Shown in pieces: positions 42,628-51,596 of a stretch of DNA of 64,000 nt. This DNA is from Peribacillus simplex (GTDB taxonomy: Bacteria > Bacillota > Bacilli > Bacillales > DSM-1321): NCBI RefSeq assembly GCF_030123325.1, contig NZ_CP126106.1, positions 5,719,870 to 5,783,869 on the forward strand, given 5' to 3'. Made by a program: the position numbers and the translations under genes. The notes beneath the pieces are model-generated. The model did not search any database. It was not told the origin of the DNA and was given only the letters and a program-made list of their open reading frames with translations. Positions within the stretch are counted from its first letter, which is position 1; every line of letters begins with the position of its first letter.

Positions 42628-43992
42628 CTATGCGCCTGGAGACATCGAATCATCATCGAAGCGGCGTTCGAGGTTAACGAATTTATTATATTCTTTTACG
42701 AATGCAAGCGAAACCGTGCCTACTGGACCATTACGCTGTTTCGCTATAATGATTTCGATGATATTTTTATTCTCGGATTCTTTATCATAATAATCATCAC
42801 GGTATAAGAATGCGACGATATCGGCATCTTGCTCGATACTCCCGGATTCCCTGATATCAGACATCATCGGGCGCTTATCCTGACGCTGCTCCACTCCCCG
42901 CGATAGCTGTGAAAGGGCGATGACGGGCACTTTAAGTTCACGAGCGAGCGCTTTGAGTGAACGTGAAATCTCGGATACCTCTTGCTGACGGTTGTCGCCT
43001 GAACGTCCATCGCCTTGAATTAACTGCAGGTAATCGATCAATATCATGCCAAGGCCATGTTCCTGCTTCAAACGACGGCATTTTGAACGGATTTCACCAA
43101 TCCTCACACCTGGTGTATCATCGATATAAATGCCGGCATTCGACAAGCTCCCCATCGCCATCGTCAGTTTACGCCAATCCTCATCAGTTAAGGAACCTGT
43201 ACGTAAATTCTGGGCGTTGATATTCCCTTCAGCACAGAGCATACGCATAACGAGCTGCTCTGCACCCATTTCAAGACTGAAAATCGCTACATTCTCTTCC
43301 GTTTTGGTCGCAACGTTTTGAGCGATATTCAATGCAAAAGCGGTTTTACCAACCGAAGGACGGGCACCCACTATGATGAGGTCATTACGTTGGAACCCTG
43401 CTGTCATTCGATCCAGTTCAGCAAACCCTGTCGGTATTCCCGTGACATCCCCTGTACGGGTAGTCAAAACTTCTATGTTATCGTACGTCGAAACCAATAC
43501 ATCCTTAATATTTTGAAAAGACCCGGAATTCTTGCGCTGGGCCACTTCCATGATCGTTTTTTCTGCTTCCCCGAGCAGCTCCTCGACCTCGTCCTCGCGA
43601 CTGTAGCCTTCCTGAGCGATATTGGTCGCTGTCCTGATCAAACGACGCAGCAATGACTTCTCCTCGACGATGCGGACATAATATTCAATATTGGCCGCGG
43701 TAGGCACCGATCCGGCCAATTCACTTAAATAAGAAACGCCGCCAACTTCTTCAAGGTTTTTTGTCGCAGCCAATTCCTCTGTCACCGTAATTAAATCGAC
43801 AGCTTTTCCTTCGTCATTCAATTTAAGCATCACATTAAAGATTTTTTGATGAGAGCTTCTGTAAAAATCCTCCGGAATCAAAACTTCCGATGTAACGGTC
43901 AATGAAGAGGGCTCAAGAAAAATGGCTCCTAGCACTGCCTGTTCGGCTTCTATATTTTGAGGGGGAATCCTATCCTGAAATTGTTCTATCAT
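42628..43992 (-). CDS. dnaC: replicative DNA helicase (DnaB type, called DnaC in B. subtilis)
   Basis: A 454-residue hexameric helicase. The N-terminal DnaB domain (DRIPPQNIEAEQAVLGAIFLEP) is followed by a RecA-like ATPase with Walker A IVGARPSVGKTAFALNIA, Walker B LGMILIDYLQLIQG and the arginine-finger region KLTMAMGSL to LSQLSRGVEQRQDKRPMMSDIRESGSIEQDAD. It unwinds DNA at the fork. It lies downstream of rplI, as in B. subtilis. Confidence 0.97.
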   Translation of the reverse strand: MIEQFQDRIPPQNIEAEQAVLGAIFLEPSSLTVTSEVLIPEDFYRSSHQKIFNVMLKLNDEGKAVDLITVTEELAATKNLEEVGGVSYLSELAGSVPTAANIEYYVRIVEEKSLLRRLIRTATNIAQEGYSREDEVEELLGEAEKTIMEVAQRKNSGSFQNIKDVLVSTYDNIEVLTTRTGDVTGIPTGFAELDRMTAGFQRNDLIIVGARPSVGKTAFALNIAQNVATKTEENVAIFSLEMGAEQLVMRMLCAEGNINAQNLRTGSLTDEDWRKLTMAMGSLSNAGIYIDDTPGVRIGEIRSKCRRLKQEHGLGMILIDYLQLIQGDGRSGDNRQQEVSEISRSLKALARELKVPVIALSQLSRGVEQRQDKRPMMSDIRESGSIEQDADIVAFLYRDDYYDKESENKNIIEIIIAKQRNGPVGTVSLAFVKEYNKFVNLERRFDDDSMSPGA

Positions 43993-44132
43993 ATCTTAAA
44001 ACCTCCCATTCTAAGAGGATACCTTTTATATGTTTCTAGTAAAAAAGAAAAAAGTGAAAGGACAACGTGCCCAATCACATTTTTCATCTATCTCTATTTT
44101 ATCAATTTTTCACAGATATGAAACAGCTAAAA

Positions 44133-44582
44133 TTAGTTAATTTCTTTCACATGCACAGTCAGTGTCGCAGTGACTTCAGGATGAAGCTTGACTGGAAGCT
44201 TTGTATGCCCTAAAGTGCGGATGCCTTCGGCAAGCTCCATTTTACGTTTATCAACCTTGATACCGTGTTTTTTCTGAAGCTCCGATGCAATTTGCTTAGT
44301 CGTGATGGAACCGAATAAACGCCCGCCCTCACCGGCTTTGGCAGATAGTTCAACCGTTAATTTCTCCAGCTGCACTTTCAATTCTTCAGCATGCTGCCGT
44401 TCTTCTGCCGCAAGTGATTCTTCTTTATTTTTCTGGGCTTCCAAAGTTTTTACATTTGAATTATTTGCTTCAACGGCCAATCCTTGTTTTAGCAGGAAAT
44501 TATGGGCATAACCATCTGCAACATTTTTAACTTCCCCTTTTTTCCCTTTACCTTTTACGTCTTTCAGAAATATTACTTTCAT
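44133..44582 (-). CDS. rplI: 50S ribosomal protein bL9
   Basis: A 149-residue protein, the standard length. The N-terminal domain has MKVIFLKDVKGKGKKGEVKNV and GYAHNFLLKQGLA, followed by a long helix and a C-terminal domain with GGRLFGSITTKQIA and VDKRKMEL. The start overlaps the gdpP stop by four bases (ATGA). Confidence 0.98.
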   Translation of the reverse strand: MKVIFLKDVKGKGKKGEVKNVADGYAHNFLLKQGLAVEANNSNVKTLEAQKNKEESLAAEERQHAEELKVQLEKLTVELSAKAGEGGRLFGSITTKQIASELQKKHGIKVDKRKMELAEGIRTLGHTKLPVKLHPEVTATLTVHVKEIN

Positions 44583-46549
44583 TCTTTTTGTCCCCCTTCT
44601 AAATATTCATCAATAGCTACTTTCAATCGACTTTCGGCTTCATCAATGGAGCAAACCTGTTGAGTGGCGGCATTTGTTAAATGTCCGCCTCCATTCAACA
44701 TTTCCATGATCACCTGTACATTGATATCACCAAGAGAACGCGCACTTATGCCAACTGTATCATCAGATCGCTTAGCCATTACGAAAGAAGCCGCAACGCC
44801 ATCCATGGTCAATAGGGTGTCCGCAGCTTGAGCGATGAGCACCTGATTATGAACTTGATCGGTTTTTGCAGAGGCAATGGCAATTCCCTTTTTATAAAAG
44901 ATGACTTCCTCAATGAGCTTCGAACGTTTGATATAGGTGTCCACGTCTTCTTTTAAGAATTTCTGGACAAGTACCGTATCGGCTCCATGCGCCCTTAGAT
45001 AAGAGGCTGCATCGAAAGTGCGTGAACCTGTTCTTAAGGTGAAGCTTTTCGTATCGACGATGATACCTGCAAGAAGCGCCGTCGACTCCAGCATATCAAT
45101 CTTTGAGCGTTTCGGTTGATATTCAAGCAGTTCAGTTACAAGTTCTGCTGTTGAAGATGCATATGGCTCCATATAGACGAGCAATGAATTCTTGATGAAC
45201 TCCTCACCGCGGCGATGATGGTCGATGACTACAACCTTATCGATCCTATTCAATAACCGTTCTTCAATCACCATGGAAGGTTTATGTGTATCGACCACAA
45301 CCAGCAAGGTCTCATCCGTAATCATTTCAAATGCATCATCAGGTGTTATGAACCGGGAATACAGCTCTTCTTTATTTTTGATCTCTTCCATTAAACGAAG
45401 GACACTGTTATCGAGCTGCTGGGTGTCGATGACAATATAGCCTTCACGTTCATTCATCTGGGCAACTTTCAAGATGCCAATCGCTGAACCGATTGCGTCC
45501 ATATCCGGGTTTTTATGGCCCATGACAATGACTTTATCGCTATCAAGGACTATATCCTTCAATGCATGGGAAATGACACGTGCACGGACTCTCGTGCGTT
45601 TTTCCATCGGATTGGTTTTACCGCCATAGAATTTCACTTTTCCATTCGCTTGCTTTATCGCCACTTGGTCACCGCCCCGTCCTAGGGCGAGATCTAAGCT
45701 GGACTGGGCAAGCGAACCTAATTCCGGTAAGGATGACACGGCAGAGCCAACCCCGATGCTCAGAGTCAATGGTACATTTTGCTTGGCCGTCGTTTCCCTG
45801 ATTTCATCCAAAATCGAAAATTTGCCCTTCTCAAGCTGATGAAGGATATGCTCATTGAAGACAGCGATGAATCGTTCCGAGGAAACCCGTTTAAAGAAAA
45901 CGCCATTATCCCTTGCCCATTTATCAAGAAGTGAGGTGACCAAGCTATTAATGCTGCTTTTACGCTGATCATCCATACCCTGTGTCAAATCATCATAATT
46001 ATCAAGAAGAATGATCGCAATTGCCGTCCGCTCATCTTCATATAATTTCTCAATTTCCACTTGCTCCGTTACATCAAAAAAGTAAAGAAGCCTTTCATCA
46101 CGCTTATGGACCACCTTGAATTTCCGATCGTGGAGCGTAAGCGTCTCTGTCTCGATCTCTTGCTTGATCAACGGCACTATCGAGTCCGCAACATCGTATA
46201 GCGATCTTCCTGCCAAGGAATCTTCACTAAAACAAGAAGCCAGGAATGGATTGGTCCATTCAATGTAATAATCCTCATTAAAGAGCATGATCCCAATCGG
46301 CATTTCCAATAACGCTTCCTCGCCCACCTTCTTTAAACGATAGGATAAAGTCGTTATATACTCTTCTGTCTTTCGTTGCTTTTTTTCTACCATTCTTAAT
46401 GTTAAATAAAATAAACCAGCAAGAATCAATAGTCCAACAAGTGCAATAACCCAATTATAATAAGCCAGTACGCCCAAAAGTAAAACGACTGCGGCCAGCA
46501 CCCCATACAATGGGGACTTAATCGAGTATTCTTTCAAATAAGATGGCAT
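44579..46549 (-). CDS. gdpP: cyclic-di-AMP phosphodiesterase GdpP
   Basis: A 656-residue membrane protein (YybT). Two transmembrane helices (about 10-50) are followed by a PAS-like heme-binding domain, a degenerate GGDEF domain (LSIGVGSAVSSL), and DHH/DHHA1 phosphodiesterase domains with VMGHKNPDMDAIGSAIG, VVDTHKPSM, VVIDHHRRGEEF and the C-terminal GGGHLTNAATQ. It hydrolyses c-di-AMP. The start at 46549 follows TTAGGAGC; the longer frame starts with TTG. Confidence 0.95.
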   Translation of the reverse strand: MPSYLKEYSIKSPLYGVLAAVVLLLGVLAYYNWVIALVGLLILAGLFYLTLRMVEKKQRKTEEYITTLSYRLKKVGEEALLEMPIGIMLFNEDYYIEWTNPFLASCFSEDSLAGRSLYDVADSIVPLIKQEIETETLTLHDRKFKVVHKRDERLLYFFDVTEQVEIEKLYEDERTAIAIILLDNYDDLTQGMDDQRKSSINSLVTSLLDKWARDNGVFFKRVSSERFIAVFNEHILHQLEKGKFSILDEIRETTAKQNVPLTLSIGVGSAVSSLPELGSLAQSSLDLALGRGGDQVAIKQANGKVKFYGGKTNPMEKRTRVRARVISHALKDIVLDSDKVIVMGHKNPDMDAIGSAIGILKVAQMNEREGYIVIDTQQLDNSVLRLMEEIKNKEELYSRFITPDDAFEMITDETLLVVVDTHKPSMVIEERLLNRIDKVVVIDHHRRGEEFIKNSLLVYMEPYASSTAELVTELLEYQPKRSKIDMLESTALLAGIIVDTKSFTLRTGSRTFDAASYLRAHGADTVLVQKFLKEDVDTYIKRSKLIEEVIFYKKGIAIASAKTDQVHNQVLIAQAADTLLTMDGVAASFVMAKRSDDTVGISARSLGDINVQVIMEMLNGGGHLTNAATQQVCSIDEAESRLKVAIDEYLEGGQKE

Positions 46550-46591
46550 AGTTTCAGCTCCTAAAAGCATCTGTTTTACAAAAAAAATCTT

Positions 46592-47539
46592 CTATTCCTT
46601 TTTCTTGATTGTCTCCCTAAAAGGAAAGCCTAAATCTATTATACCTAAAAATCGAACGGCCGTCGTAATAATCGGAATCGGCAGCAGCAAAGAAAAAACC
46701 ACGATTAAAACAGGGATGGCCTTAGCCCATGACTTAACATGAGCGATATAGAATATCAGGGAATATCCTTGTAATAAAATGAAGAACTGCAGTATGAAAA
46801 ATAGGTTCGTTATGGCCATATATACAAAACTGTTCTTGTCCGTATTCACAAAAAGAGCAAGAAGCATCGTAATTAAATAATACCATAAAAGGCTTTTCGG
46901 GAGTCGCAGATCTCGAAAATGGGGCCATTTTAACGCCTTATCACTGAATCTCTTCACAATGGGATGCGCCGCAAAGAAAATCAATAAAACCATGATGACG
47001 GACATCAAGACGAACAAACTTGGCATCAGAGTGTTCATCATATCGAGTGATTCATACAACCGCTTTTTGACTTGTTCCGTCGGTGCCTGTCCAAAGGAAT
47101 CCATTATGCCGATAGTATTTTCGAGCGACCCCTCAGCCATGTTCATCGATTCTTCTATGTAATTAACATCCGTTATCAATACTGAAGCTGCATATATTAA
47201 TAAAATGCCTCCCAGGAAGACAAGGACTGCGCTTATGAACATAGGTGCCATCGGTTTGTCCTTTTTCAAAAAATGGCCGATCGCGATTCCCGTTGCCCCC
47301 ATGAGCAAGGTCAGCGGAACAGACAATATCGTCCCGATGAGGATCGACAATAACGAGGCTACAAATAAGTAACCAAGGCTCCACGATAGCTTTTGCTTGA
47401 TTGTGACAAGTATGAATGGAATGGGTAAAAAGAAAGTAGTGAAAATACCCAATAGTGGGACTTGAATGGTGATGAACAATAAAATGCAATATAATGCCAG
47501 AAGGGCTCCGCCCTCGGCAATCCGTCTCCCGCTATTCAT
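46592..47539 (-). CDS. yybS: DUF2232 multi-pass membrane protein YybS
   Basis: A 315-residue protein with about eight transmembrane segments, matching YybS of B. subtilis in length and position before gdpP. Typical start RRIAEGGALLALYCILLF. The function is unknown; DUF2232 members resemble ECF-type or energy-coupling membrane proteins. It lies 42 bases upstream of gdpP, probably in one operon. Confidence 0.88.
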   Translation of the reverse strand: MNSGRRIAEGGALLALYCILLFITIQVPLLGIFTTFFLPIPFILVTIKQKLSWSLGYLFVASLLSILIGTILSVPLTLLMGATGIAIGHFLKKDKPMAPMFISAVLVFLGGILLIYAASVLITDVNYIEESMNMAEGSLENTIGIMDSFGQAPTEQVKKRLYESLDMMNTLMPSLFVLMSVIMVLLIFFAAHPIVKRFSDKALKWPHFRDLRLPKSLLWYYLITMLLALFVNTDKNSFVYMAITNLFFILQFFILLQGYSLIFYIAHVKSWAKAIPVLIVVFSLLLPIPIITTAVRFLGIIDLGFPFRETIKKKE

Positions 47540-47685
47540 CTTTATTTCACCCCCTGTTATTATTGATGTCTTATCTCCATCTTTATATTGTATCCGTTAC
47601 GGCCAGGATATTTCAAACATCACACTCTTTTTTAGGATATGATTATTTTTTCTGAGGAAAACGTCCGGATGACTTCCTTTTGAAA

Positions 47686-47716
47686 TAAAAAAACCGCAAT
47701 TCAGCGGTTTTCAGGC
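47686..47716 (-). terminator. second terminator of the rpsF operon
   Basis: AAAACCGC pairs with GCGGTTTT, followed by TTTATTTC on the minus strand. It lies 20 bases beyond a first terminator. Confidence 0.8.
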
Positions 47717-47735
47717 ATAAGTGACAACTTATAAA

Positions 47736-47771
47736 AAAGGCACATTAAGGATAACTCCTCAATGTGCCGAT
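47736..47771 (-). terminator. first terminator of the rpsF operon
   Basis: GGCACATT pairs with AATGTGCC around a 14-base loop, followed by six T residues, directly after the rpsR stop. Confidence 0.85.
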
Positions 47772-47774
47772 TTA

Positions 47775-48014
47775 TTATTCACCAGATACATATGGTAGTA
47801 ATGCCATAGTACGTGAGCGTTTAATAGCAATCGTTAATTTACGTTGATATTTAGCGCTTGTACCAGTTACACGACGTGGTAAAATTTTACCGCGTTCTGA
47901 GACGAATTTTTTAAGAAGATCTACATCTTTGTAATCAATTTTAGTGATTCCGTTAGATGTGAAATAACAAACCTTTTTACGCTTACCGCGTCCTTTACGT
48001 CCACCCATTGCCAT
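47775..48014 (-). CDS. rpsR: 30S ribosomal protein bS18
   Basis: A 79-residue protein with the family core KVCYFTSNGITKIDYKDVDL, KFVSERGKILPRRVTG and LPYVSGE. It binds the 30S platform with bS6. GGGAGG lies upstream of the ATG. It is the last gene of rpsF-ssb-rpsR. Confidence 0.98.
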   Translation of the reverse strand: MAMGGRKGRGKRKKVCYFTSNGITKIDYKDVDLLKKFVSERGKILPRRVTGTSAKYQRKLTIAIKRSRTMALLPYVSGE

Positions 48015-48061
48015 GATACATTTCCCTCCCTGCTTTTTGAATTTTCATTTTAAACGGCTGT

Positions 48062-48589
48062 TTAAAACGGAAGATCGTCATCTGAAATGTCGATTGTCTT
48101 ACCGTCATTTGCAAACGGATCATCATCTACACGAGTGTAGTTGTTATTGCTCCGTTGATTCTGATTAGGATTTTGTCCATACGAATTGTTGTCATTTCCG
48201 TTATTATTGCCATAACTTCTTTGACCTCCACCGTAAGAACCGCCTTCATTTCTTTCACCCGCTGAACTGCTTCGTGGTTCAAGGAATTGAACGCTCTCAG
48301 CCAGAATCTCCGTCACATATACGCGTTTGCCGTCTTGTCCTTCATAATTACGTGTTTGGACACGTCCATCCACGCCAGCTAAACTACCCTTTTTCAAGAA
48401 GTTAGCTACATTTTCTGCCGGTTTACGCCAAACTACACAGTTAATGAAATCCGCTTCACGTTCACCCTGCTGATTCGTAAAACCACGGTTCACAGCTAAA
48501 GTAAAGGTAGCTACGGGAACTCCATTAGGTGTATATCGTAATTCAGGATCTTTAGTTAAGCGTCCTACCAAAACTACGCGATTCATCAT
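48062..48589 (-). CDS. ssb: single-stranded DNA-binding protein
   Basis: A 175-residue protein. The OB fold (about 1-105) starts MMNRVVLVGRLTKDPELRYT and has FINCVVWRKPAENVANFLKKGS. A flexible Gly/Asn/Gln-rich linker follows, ending in the acidic tip DISDDDLPF that recruits repair and replication partners. The start at 48589 (ATG ATG) has AGGGG nine bases upstream. Confidence 0.97.
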   Translation of the reverse strand: MMNRVVLVGRLTKDPELRYTPNGVPVATFTLAVNRGFTNQQGEREADFINCVVWRKPAENVANFLKKGSLAGVDGRVQTRNYEGQDGKRVYVTEILAESVQFLEPRSSSAGERNEGGSYGGGQRSYGNNNGNDNNSYGQNPNQNQRSNNNYTRVDDDPFANDGKTIDISDDDLPF

Positions 48590-48613
48590 CAGAATCAACC
48601 CCTAGGTTTCAAG

Positions 48614-48633
48614 CTTGTTTCATATGAAACAAG
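48614..48633. other. perfect 20-bp palindrome between ssb and rpsF
   Basis: CTTGTTTCATATGAAACAAG is fully self-complementary. It resembles parS (TGTTTCACGTGAAACA) except for the two central bases. It sits in the 69-base gap between the two genes. The function is unknown. Confidence 0.9.
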
Positions 48634-48658
48634 ATTAGAATTTATATTAAATATCGAA

Positions 48659-48943
48659 TTATACTTCTTCTTTAGTAGCCATGTGGCGAATAATGTCTTC
48701 ACTGATTTTAGCAAGACGATCGAATTCTTGAATCGCAGCACTTTCAGCGTTAACTTTAAGAAGCATGTAGTAACCATCACGGAAATCATTGATTTCATAT
48801 GCAAGACGGCGTTTACCCCATTCTTTTGCTTCTACTTCCGCACCATTATCAGAAAGGATTGTGTTGAAACGTTCAACTAAAGCTTTTTTAGCTTCTTCCT
48901 CAATGTTTGGACGGATGATATACATAATTTCGTATTTTCTCAT
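48659..48943 (-). CDS. rpsF: 30S ribosomal protein bS6
   Basis: A 94-residue protein, the standard length. It starts MRKYEIMYIIRPNIEEEAKK and has AEVEAKEWGKRRLAYEINDF and DGYYMLLKV. The start at 48943 has AAAGGAGGTGACAGTG immediately upstream; the longer frame reads through the leader. It forms a complex with bS18. Confidence 0.98.
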   Translation of the reverse strand: MRKYEIMYIIRPNIEEEAKKALVERFNTILSDNGAEVEAKEWGKRRLAYEINDFRDGYYMLLKVNAESAAIQEFDRLAKISEDIIRHMATKEEV

Positions 48944-48955
48944 CACTGTCACCTC

Positions 48956-48990
48956 CTTTTGGTCTAAGCGGCCCAATTGGGCAAGGAGCA
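48956..48990 (-). promoter_or_regulatory. candidate S6:S18 leader motif of rpsF
   Basis: The transcript leader has a GCCC-AATT-GGGC hairpin followed by CGCTTAGACC, just before the ribosome site. This resembles the conserved bS6:bS18-binding leader of rpsF operons, which allows autoregulation. The match is from memory of the motif. Confidence 0.45.
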
Positions 48991-49017
48991 ATTATTTATA
49001 ATTACTCACAAGAAAAA

Positions 49018-49046
49018 ATTATAGCATAGTTAAAGAAGCTTTGCAA
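49018..49046 (-). promoter_or_regulatory. rpsF operon promoter
   Basis: -35 TTGCAA (49041-49046), 17-base spacer, extended -10 TATGCTATAAT (TATAAT at 49018-49023). Confidence 0.85.
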
Positions 49047-49089
49047 CGAACGGTTCGACTTATTACAATTAATTGTAATCCGAGTGACC

Positions 49090-49219
49090 GTTGATTTCCA
49101 CTTCAGGCACTCGCTTTCCGCGGGCGGTCCGGGAGCCTCCTCGGCGCCATTGCTCCTGCGGGGTCTCCCTTGGACCTGCTTTTCTAAGCAGGAGTCTCTT
49201 ACCTTCCGTTCCAATCAAC
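49090..49219 (-). repeat. GC-rich core repeat, copy 4 (solitary)
   Basis: About 130 bases; minus-strand ends GTTGATTGGAACGG and AAATCAAC; shares GAGACTCCTGC, GAGACCCCGCAGG, CGAGGAGGCTCCC and CGCGGAAAGCGAGTGCC with the other copies. It lies just upstream of the rpsF promoter and has no GGC-ended outer repeats. Confidence 0.9.
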
Positions 49220-49237
49220 TCCTTTTGTCGACAAACT

Positions 49238-49268
49238 GAAAGACCCTACTTATGAATGGTAGGGTCTT
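49238..49268 (-). terminator. ychF terminator
   Basis: AAAGACCCTAC pairs with GTAGGGTCTTT around a 9-base loop after the ychF stop. Confidence 0.8.
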
Positions 49269-49274
49269 TGAATC

Positions 49275-50375
49275 TTAAACGTTAAAACGGAAATGGATAA
49301 CATCGCCATCGTTAACGATGTATTCTTTTCCTTCCAAACGAACTTTACCTGCTTCTTTTGCAGCACCATGACTGCCCGCTTCAAGTAAATCGGTATAAGA
49401 AACCGTTTCGGCACGGATGAAACCACGTTCGAAGTCCGTGTGAATGACGCCGGCACATTGAGGGGCTTTCATTCCTTTGCGGAATGTCCAAGCACGCACT
49501 TCCTGTACACCAGCTGTAAAGTATGTTGCCAATCCAAGCAGATTATAAGAAGCACGGATCAACTGATCAAGACCTGACTCCTCGATGCCTAGTTCAGATA
49601 GGAACATTTCCTTTTCTTCACCTTCAAGCTCGGCAATCTCTTCTTCAATCTTGGCACAAATCACGATCACTTCGGCATTTTCCTTAGCAGCATATTCACG
49701 AACTTGCTGTACATATTCATTATCGTCAGCATTCGCCACTTCATCTTCGCTCACGTTCGCCACGTAAAGCGTCGGCTTCGCTGTGAGTAAATGCATGCCC
49801 TTCACGATTTTTTGCTGTTCTTCAGTAAACTCGACGGTACGTGCAGGCTTTTCATCTTCCAATGCTTCTTTTAAAGCTACAAGGATTTCATGTTCTGCCA
49901 CAGCGGCTTTATCTTTTTGCTTGGCCATTTTTCCGACACGGTCGATGCGTTTGACAACAGACTCCAAATCGGCAAGGATCAATTCAAGGTTGATGACTTC
50001 GATATCATCGATTGGATTTACTTTTCCGGAGACATGGGTAATGTTATCGTCTGCAAAACAACGGACGACTTGACAAATTGCATCCACTTGACGGATATGG
50101 GAAAGGAATTTATTACCCAATCCTTCTCCTTTACTTGCTCCTTTTACAATCCCGGCGATATCCGTGAATTCAAATGCTGTCGGAACCGTCTTTTTCGGTT
50201 TTACCAATTCAGTCAATTTTTGCAGACGGTGATCCGGCACTTCCACGATTCCGACATTTGGGTCGATCGTACAGAAAGGATAGTTGGCAGATTCCGCACC
50301 TGCCTGAGTAATTGCATTAAATAAAGTGGATTTACCTACGTTAGGCAAACCGACTATACCAGCTGTTAAAGCCAT
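49275..50375 (-). CDS. ychF: redox-regulated ATPase YchF (Obg family)
   Basis: A 366-residue TRAFAC-class P-loop protein. G1 GLPNVGKSTLFNA, G3 DIAGIVKGASKGEGLGNKFL, G4 region YVANVSED (in place of NKxD, the reason it prefers ATP), a helical coiled-coil insert (about 130-200), and a C-terminal TGS domain with VRAWTFRKGMKAPQCAGVIHT. It is known as EngD or YyaF in B. subtilis. It associates with ribosomes and stress responses. It is 166 bases downstream of yyzM and probably monocistronic. Confidence 0.96.
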   Translation of the reverse strand: MALTAGIVGLPNVGKSTLFNAITQAGAESANYPFCTIDPNVGIVEVPDHRLQKLTELVKPKKTVPTAFEFTDIAGIVKGASKGEGLGNKFLSHIRQVDAICQVVRCFADDNITHVSGKVNPIDDIEVINLELILADLESVVKRIDRVGKMAKQKDKAAVAEHEILVALKEALEDEKPARTVEFTEEQQKIVKGMHLLTAKPTLYVANVSEDEVANADDNEYVQQVREYAAKENAEVIVICAKIEEEIAELEGEEKEMFLSELGIEESGLDQLIRASYNLLGLATYFTAGVQEVRAWTFRKGMKAPQCAGVIHTDFERGFIRAETVSYTDLLEAGSHGAAKEAGKVRLEGKEYIVNDGDVIHFRFNV

Positions 50376-50526
50376 TTATATTTCACTCCTTCAAGATGAT
50401 TCGTACATATGGGAAAAGAACTGATCTTCTATAAAGACCCTCCAATTACCTAAACCTTTCCCAATTATAGATTTCGCTTCCTAAAAAGACAAGTAAATCA
50501 TGAGAAACGCAGGACTACTTTCACTC

Positions 50527-50557
50527 AAAAAAAAAGCATGATCACTCCTCATGCTTT
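50527..50557 (-). terminator. terminator overlapping the yyzM 3' end
   Basis: GCATGA pairs with TCATGC around a short loop containing the stop codon, followed by ten T residues on the minus strand. Confidence 0.82.
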
Positions 50558-50739
50558 TGCAGAACTTTTTTCATTTTCTTCGAGAATTCACGTCGAGGCA
50601 GCATCACGCTATGGCCGCACCCTTCACATTTTATCCGGATATCCATACCGATCCGTATAATTCTCCACTTATTCACTCCACAGGGATGCGGTTTCTTCAT
50701 TTCCACAATATCCTTAAGTGCAAATTCCTTTTCTTCCAT
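50542..50739 (-). CDS. yyzM: DUF951 small protein YyzM
   Basis: A 65-residue protein starting MEEKEFALKDIVEMKKPHPCG, with the DUF951 motifs KKPHPCGVNKW and KCEGCGHSVMLPR; two cysteine pairs suggest a metal-binding fold. The function is unknown. The start at 50739 has AGGGGG nine bases upstream. It lies between the MscS-type gene and ychF, as in other bacilli. Confidence 0.9.
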   Translation of the reverse strand: MEEKEFALKDIVEMKKPHPCGVNKWRIIRIGMDIRIKCEGCGHSVMLPRREFSKKMKKVLQKHEE

Positions 50740-50759
50740 AATCATGAGCCCCCTAATTC

Positions 50760-51596
50760 CTATGACTCGCTGCCATTGTACGTAGATTTAATCCCTGTTG
50801 AATCAAGCGCAGCACTTATTTCAATTCTTAATATCCTACTGATTTCAAGGTGATGCATCGGCTTTGTTTCCGCTTTAATCCTAAAGACGATTTCCTCAGG
50901 ACTAATTTTTTCAATTCCCAAAAATTCAGGTGCCTTGATCAAGGCCTCGTATTTGCCTTCCATACTGTTTAACAGGTCGATCAGCACCTTCTCAGCACGC
51001 TCGACCGATCCATCGTTAGGTATGGTCACGTCAACAACAGCCATACTATTTAAAATGGAATAATTCGTGACCTGGACGATGCTGCCGTTGGGTATGAAGT
51101 GCAATTCACCTGCACCGCTTTTAATTTTCGTTGTACGAAGCCCGATTTCAATGACTTCCCCTTCAAAATTATTGATTTTAATATAATCCCCAACTGAGAA
51201 ATGATCTTCAAATATAACGAAAAATCCTGTAATTATATCCTTGACCAAACTTTGAGCACCAAACCCAACTGCCAAACCGAGAACACCGGCACCAGCGAGT
51301 AACGGCATTACCTGAAGTCCAAAAATTTCCAGAATCATCATCAAAGCAATGAAATTGATGACATAGGTAATGATATTTTCGAGCAATTTAATGAGTGTCG
51401 CTTCCCTGCGCTCCGATACCCGAAGGGGACTCCTTAAACGTGCTTTGAAAAATTTATTCAGAATAGTCTTTCCTATTCTAATAATAATACGCGATAACAA
51501 CAGAACTAGGAAGATTTTAATAATCCCCTCGCCCAACAGCAGCCATAGCTTTTCATCCAATATCTCTTTTGTAACGTTATCATAAATGCGATCCAT
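50760..51596 (-). CDS. MscS-family mechanosensitive ion channel
   Basis: A 278-residue small-conductance channel with three N-terminal transmembrane helices. The pore helix is VMPLLAGAGVLGLAVGFGAQSLVKDIITGFF, and the beta domain has FSVGDYIKINNFEGEVIEIGLRTTKIKSGAGELHFIPNGSI, both classical MscS features. It releases solutes on hypo-osmotic shock. The start at 51596 follows AGGAGGAAAAT. It lies 20 bases upstream of yyzM. Confidence 0.93.
   Translation of the reverse strand: MDRIYDNVTKEILDEKLWLLLGEGIIKIFLVLLLSRIIIRIGKTILNKFFKARLRSPLRVSERREATLIKLLENIITYVINFIALMMILEIFGLQVMPLLAGAGVLGLAVGFGAQSLVKDIITGFFVIFEDHFSVGDYIKINNFEGEVIEIGLRTTKIKSGAGELHFIPNGSIVQVTNYSILNSMAVVDVTIPNDGSVERAEKVLIDLLNSMEGKYEALIKAPEFLGIEKISPEEIVFRIKAETKPMHHLEISRILRIEISAALDSTGIKSTYNGSES

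Noticed and set aside
49002..49214. 70-codon minus-strand frame MERKVRDSCLEKQ
   Set aside because: It is core repeat copy 4 plus the rpsF promoter, with no coding support.
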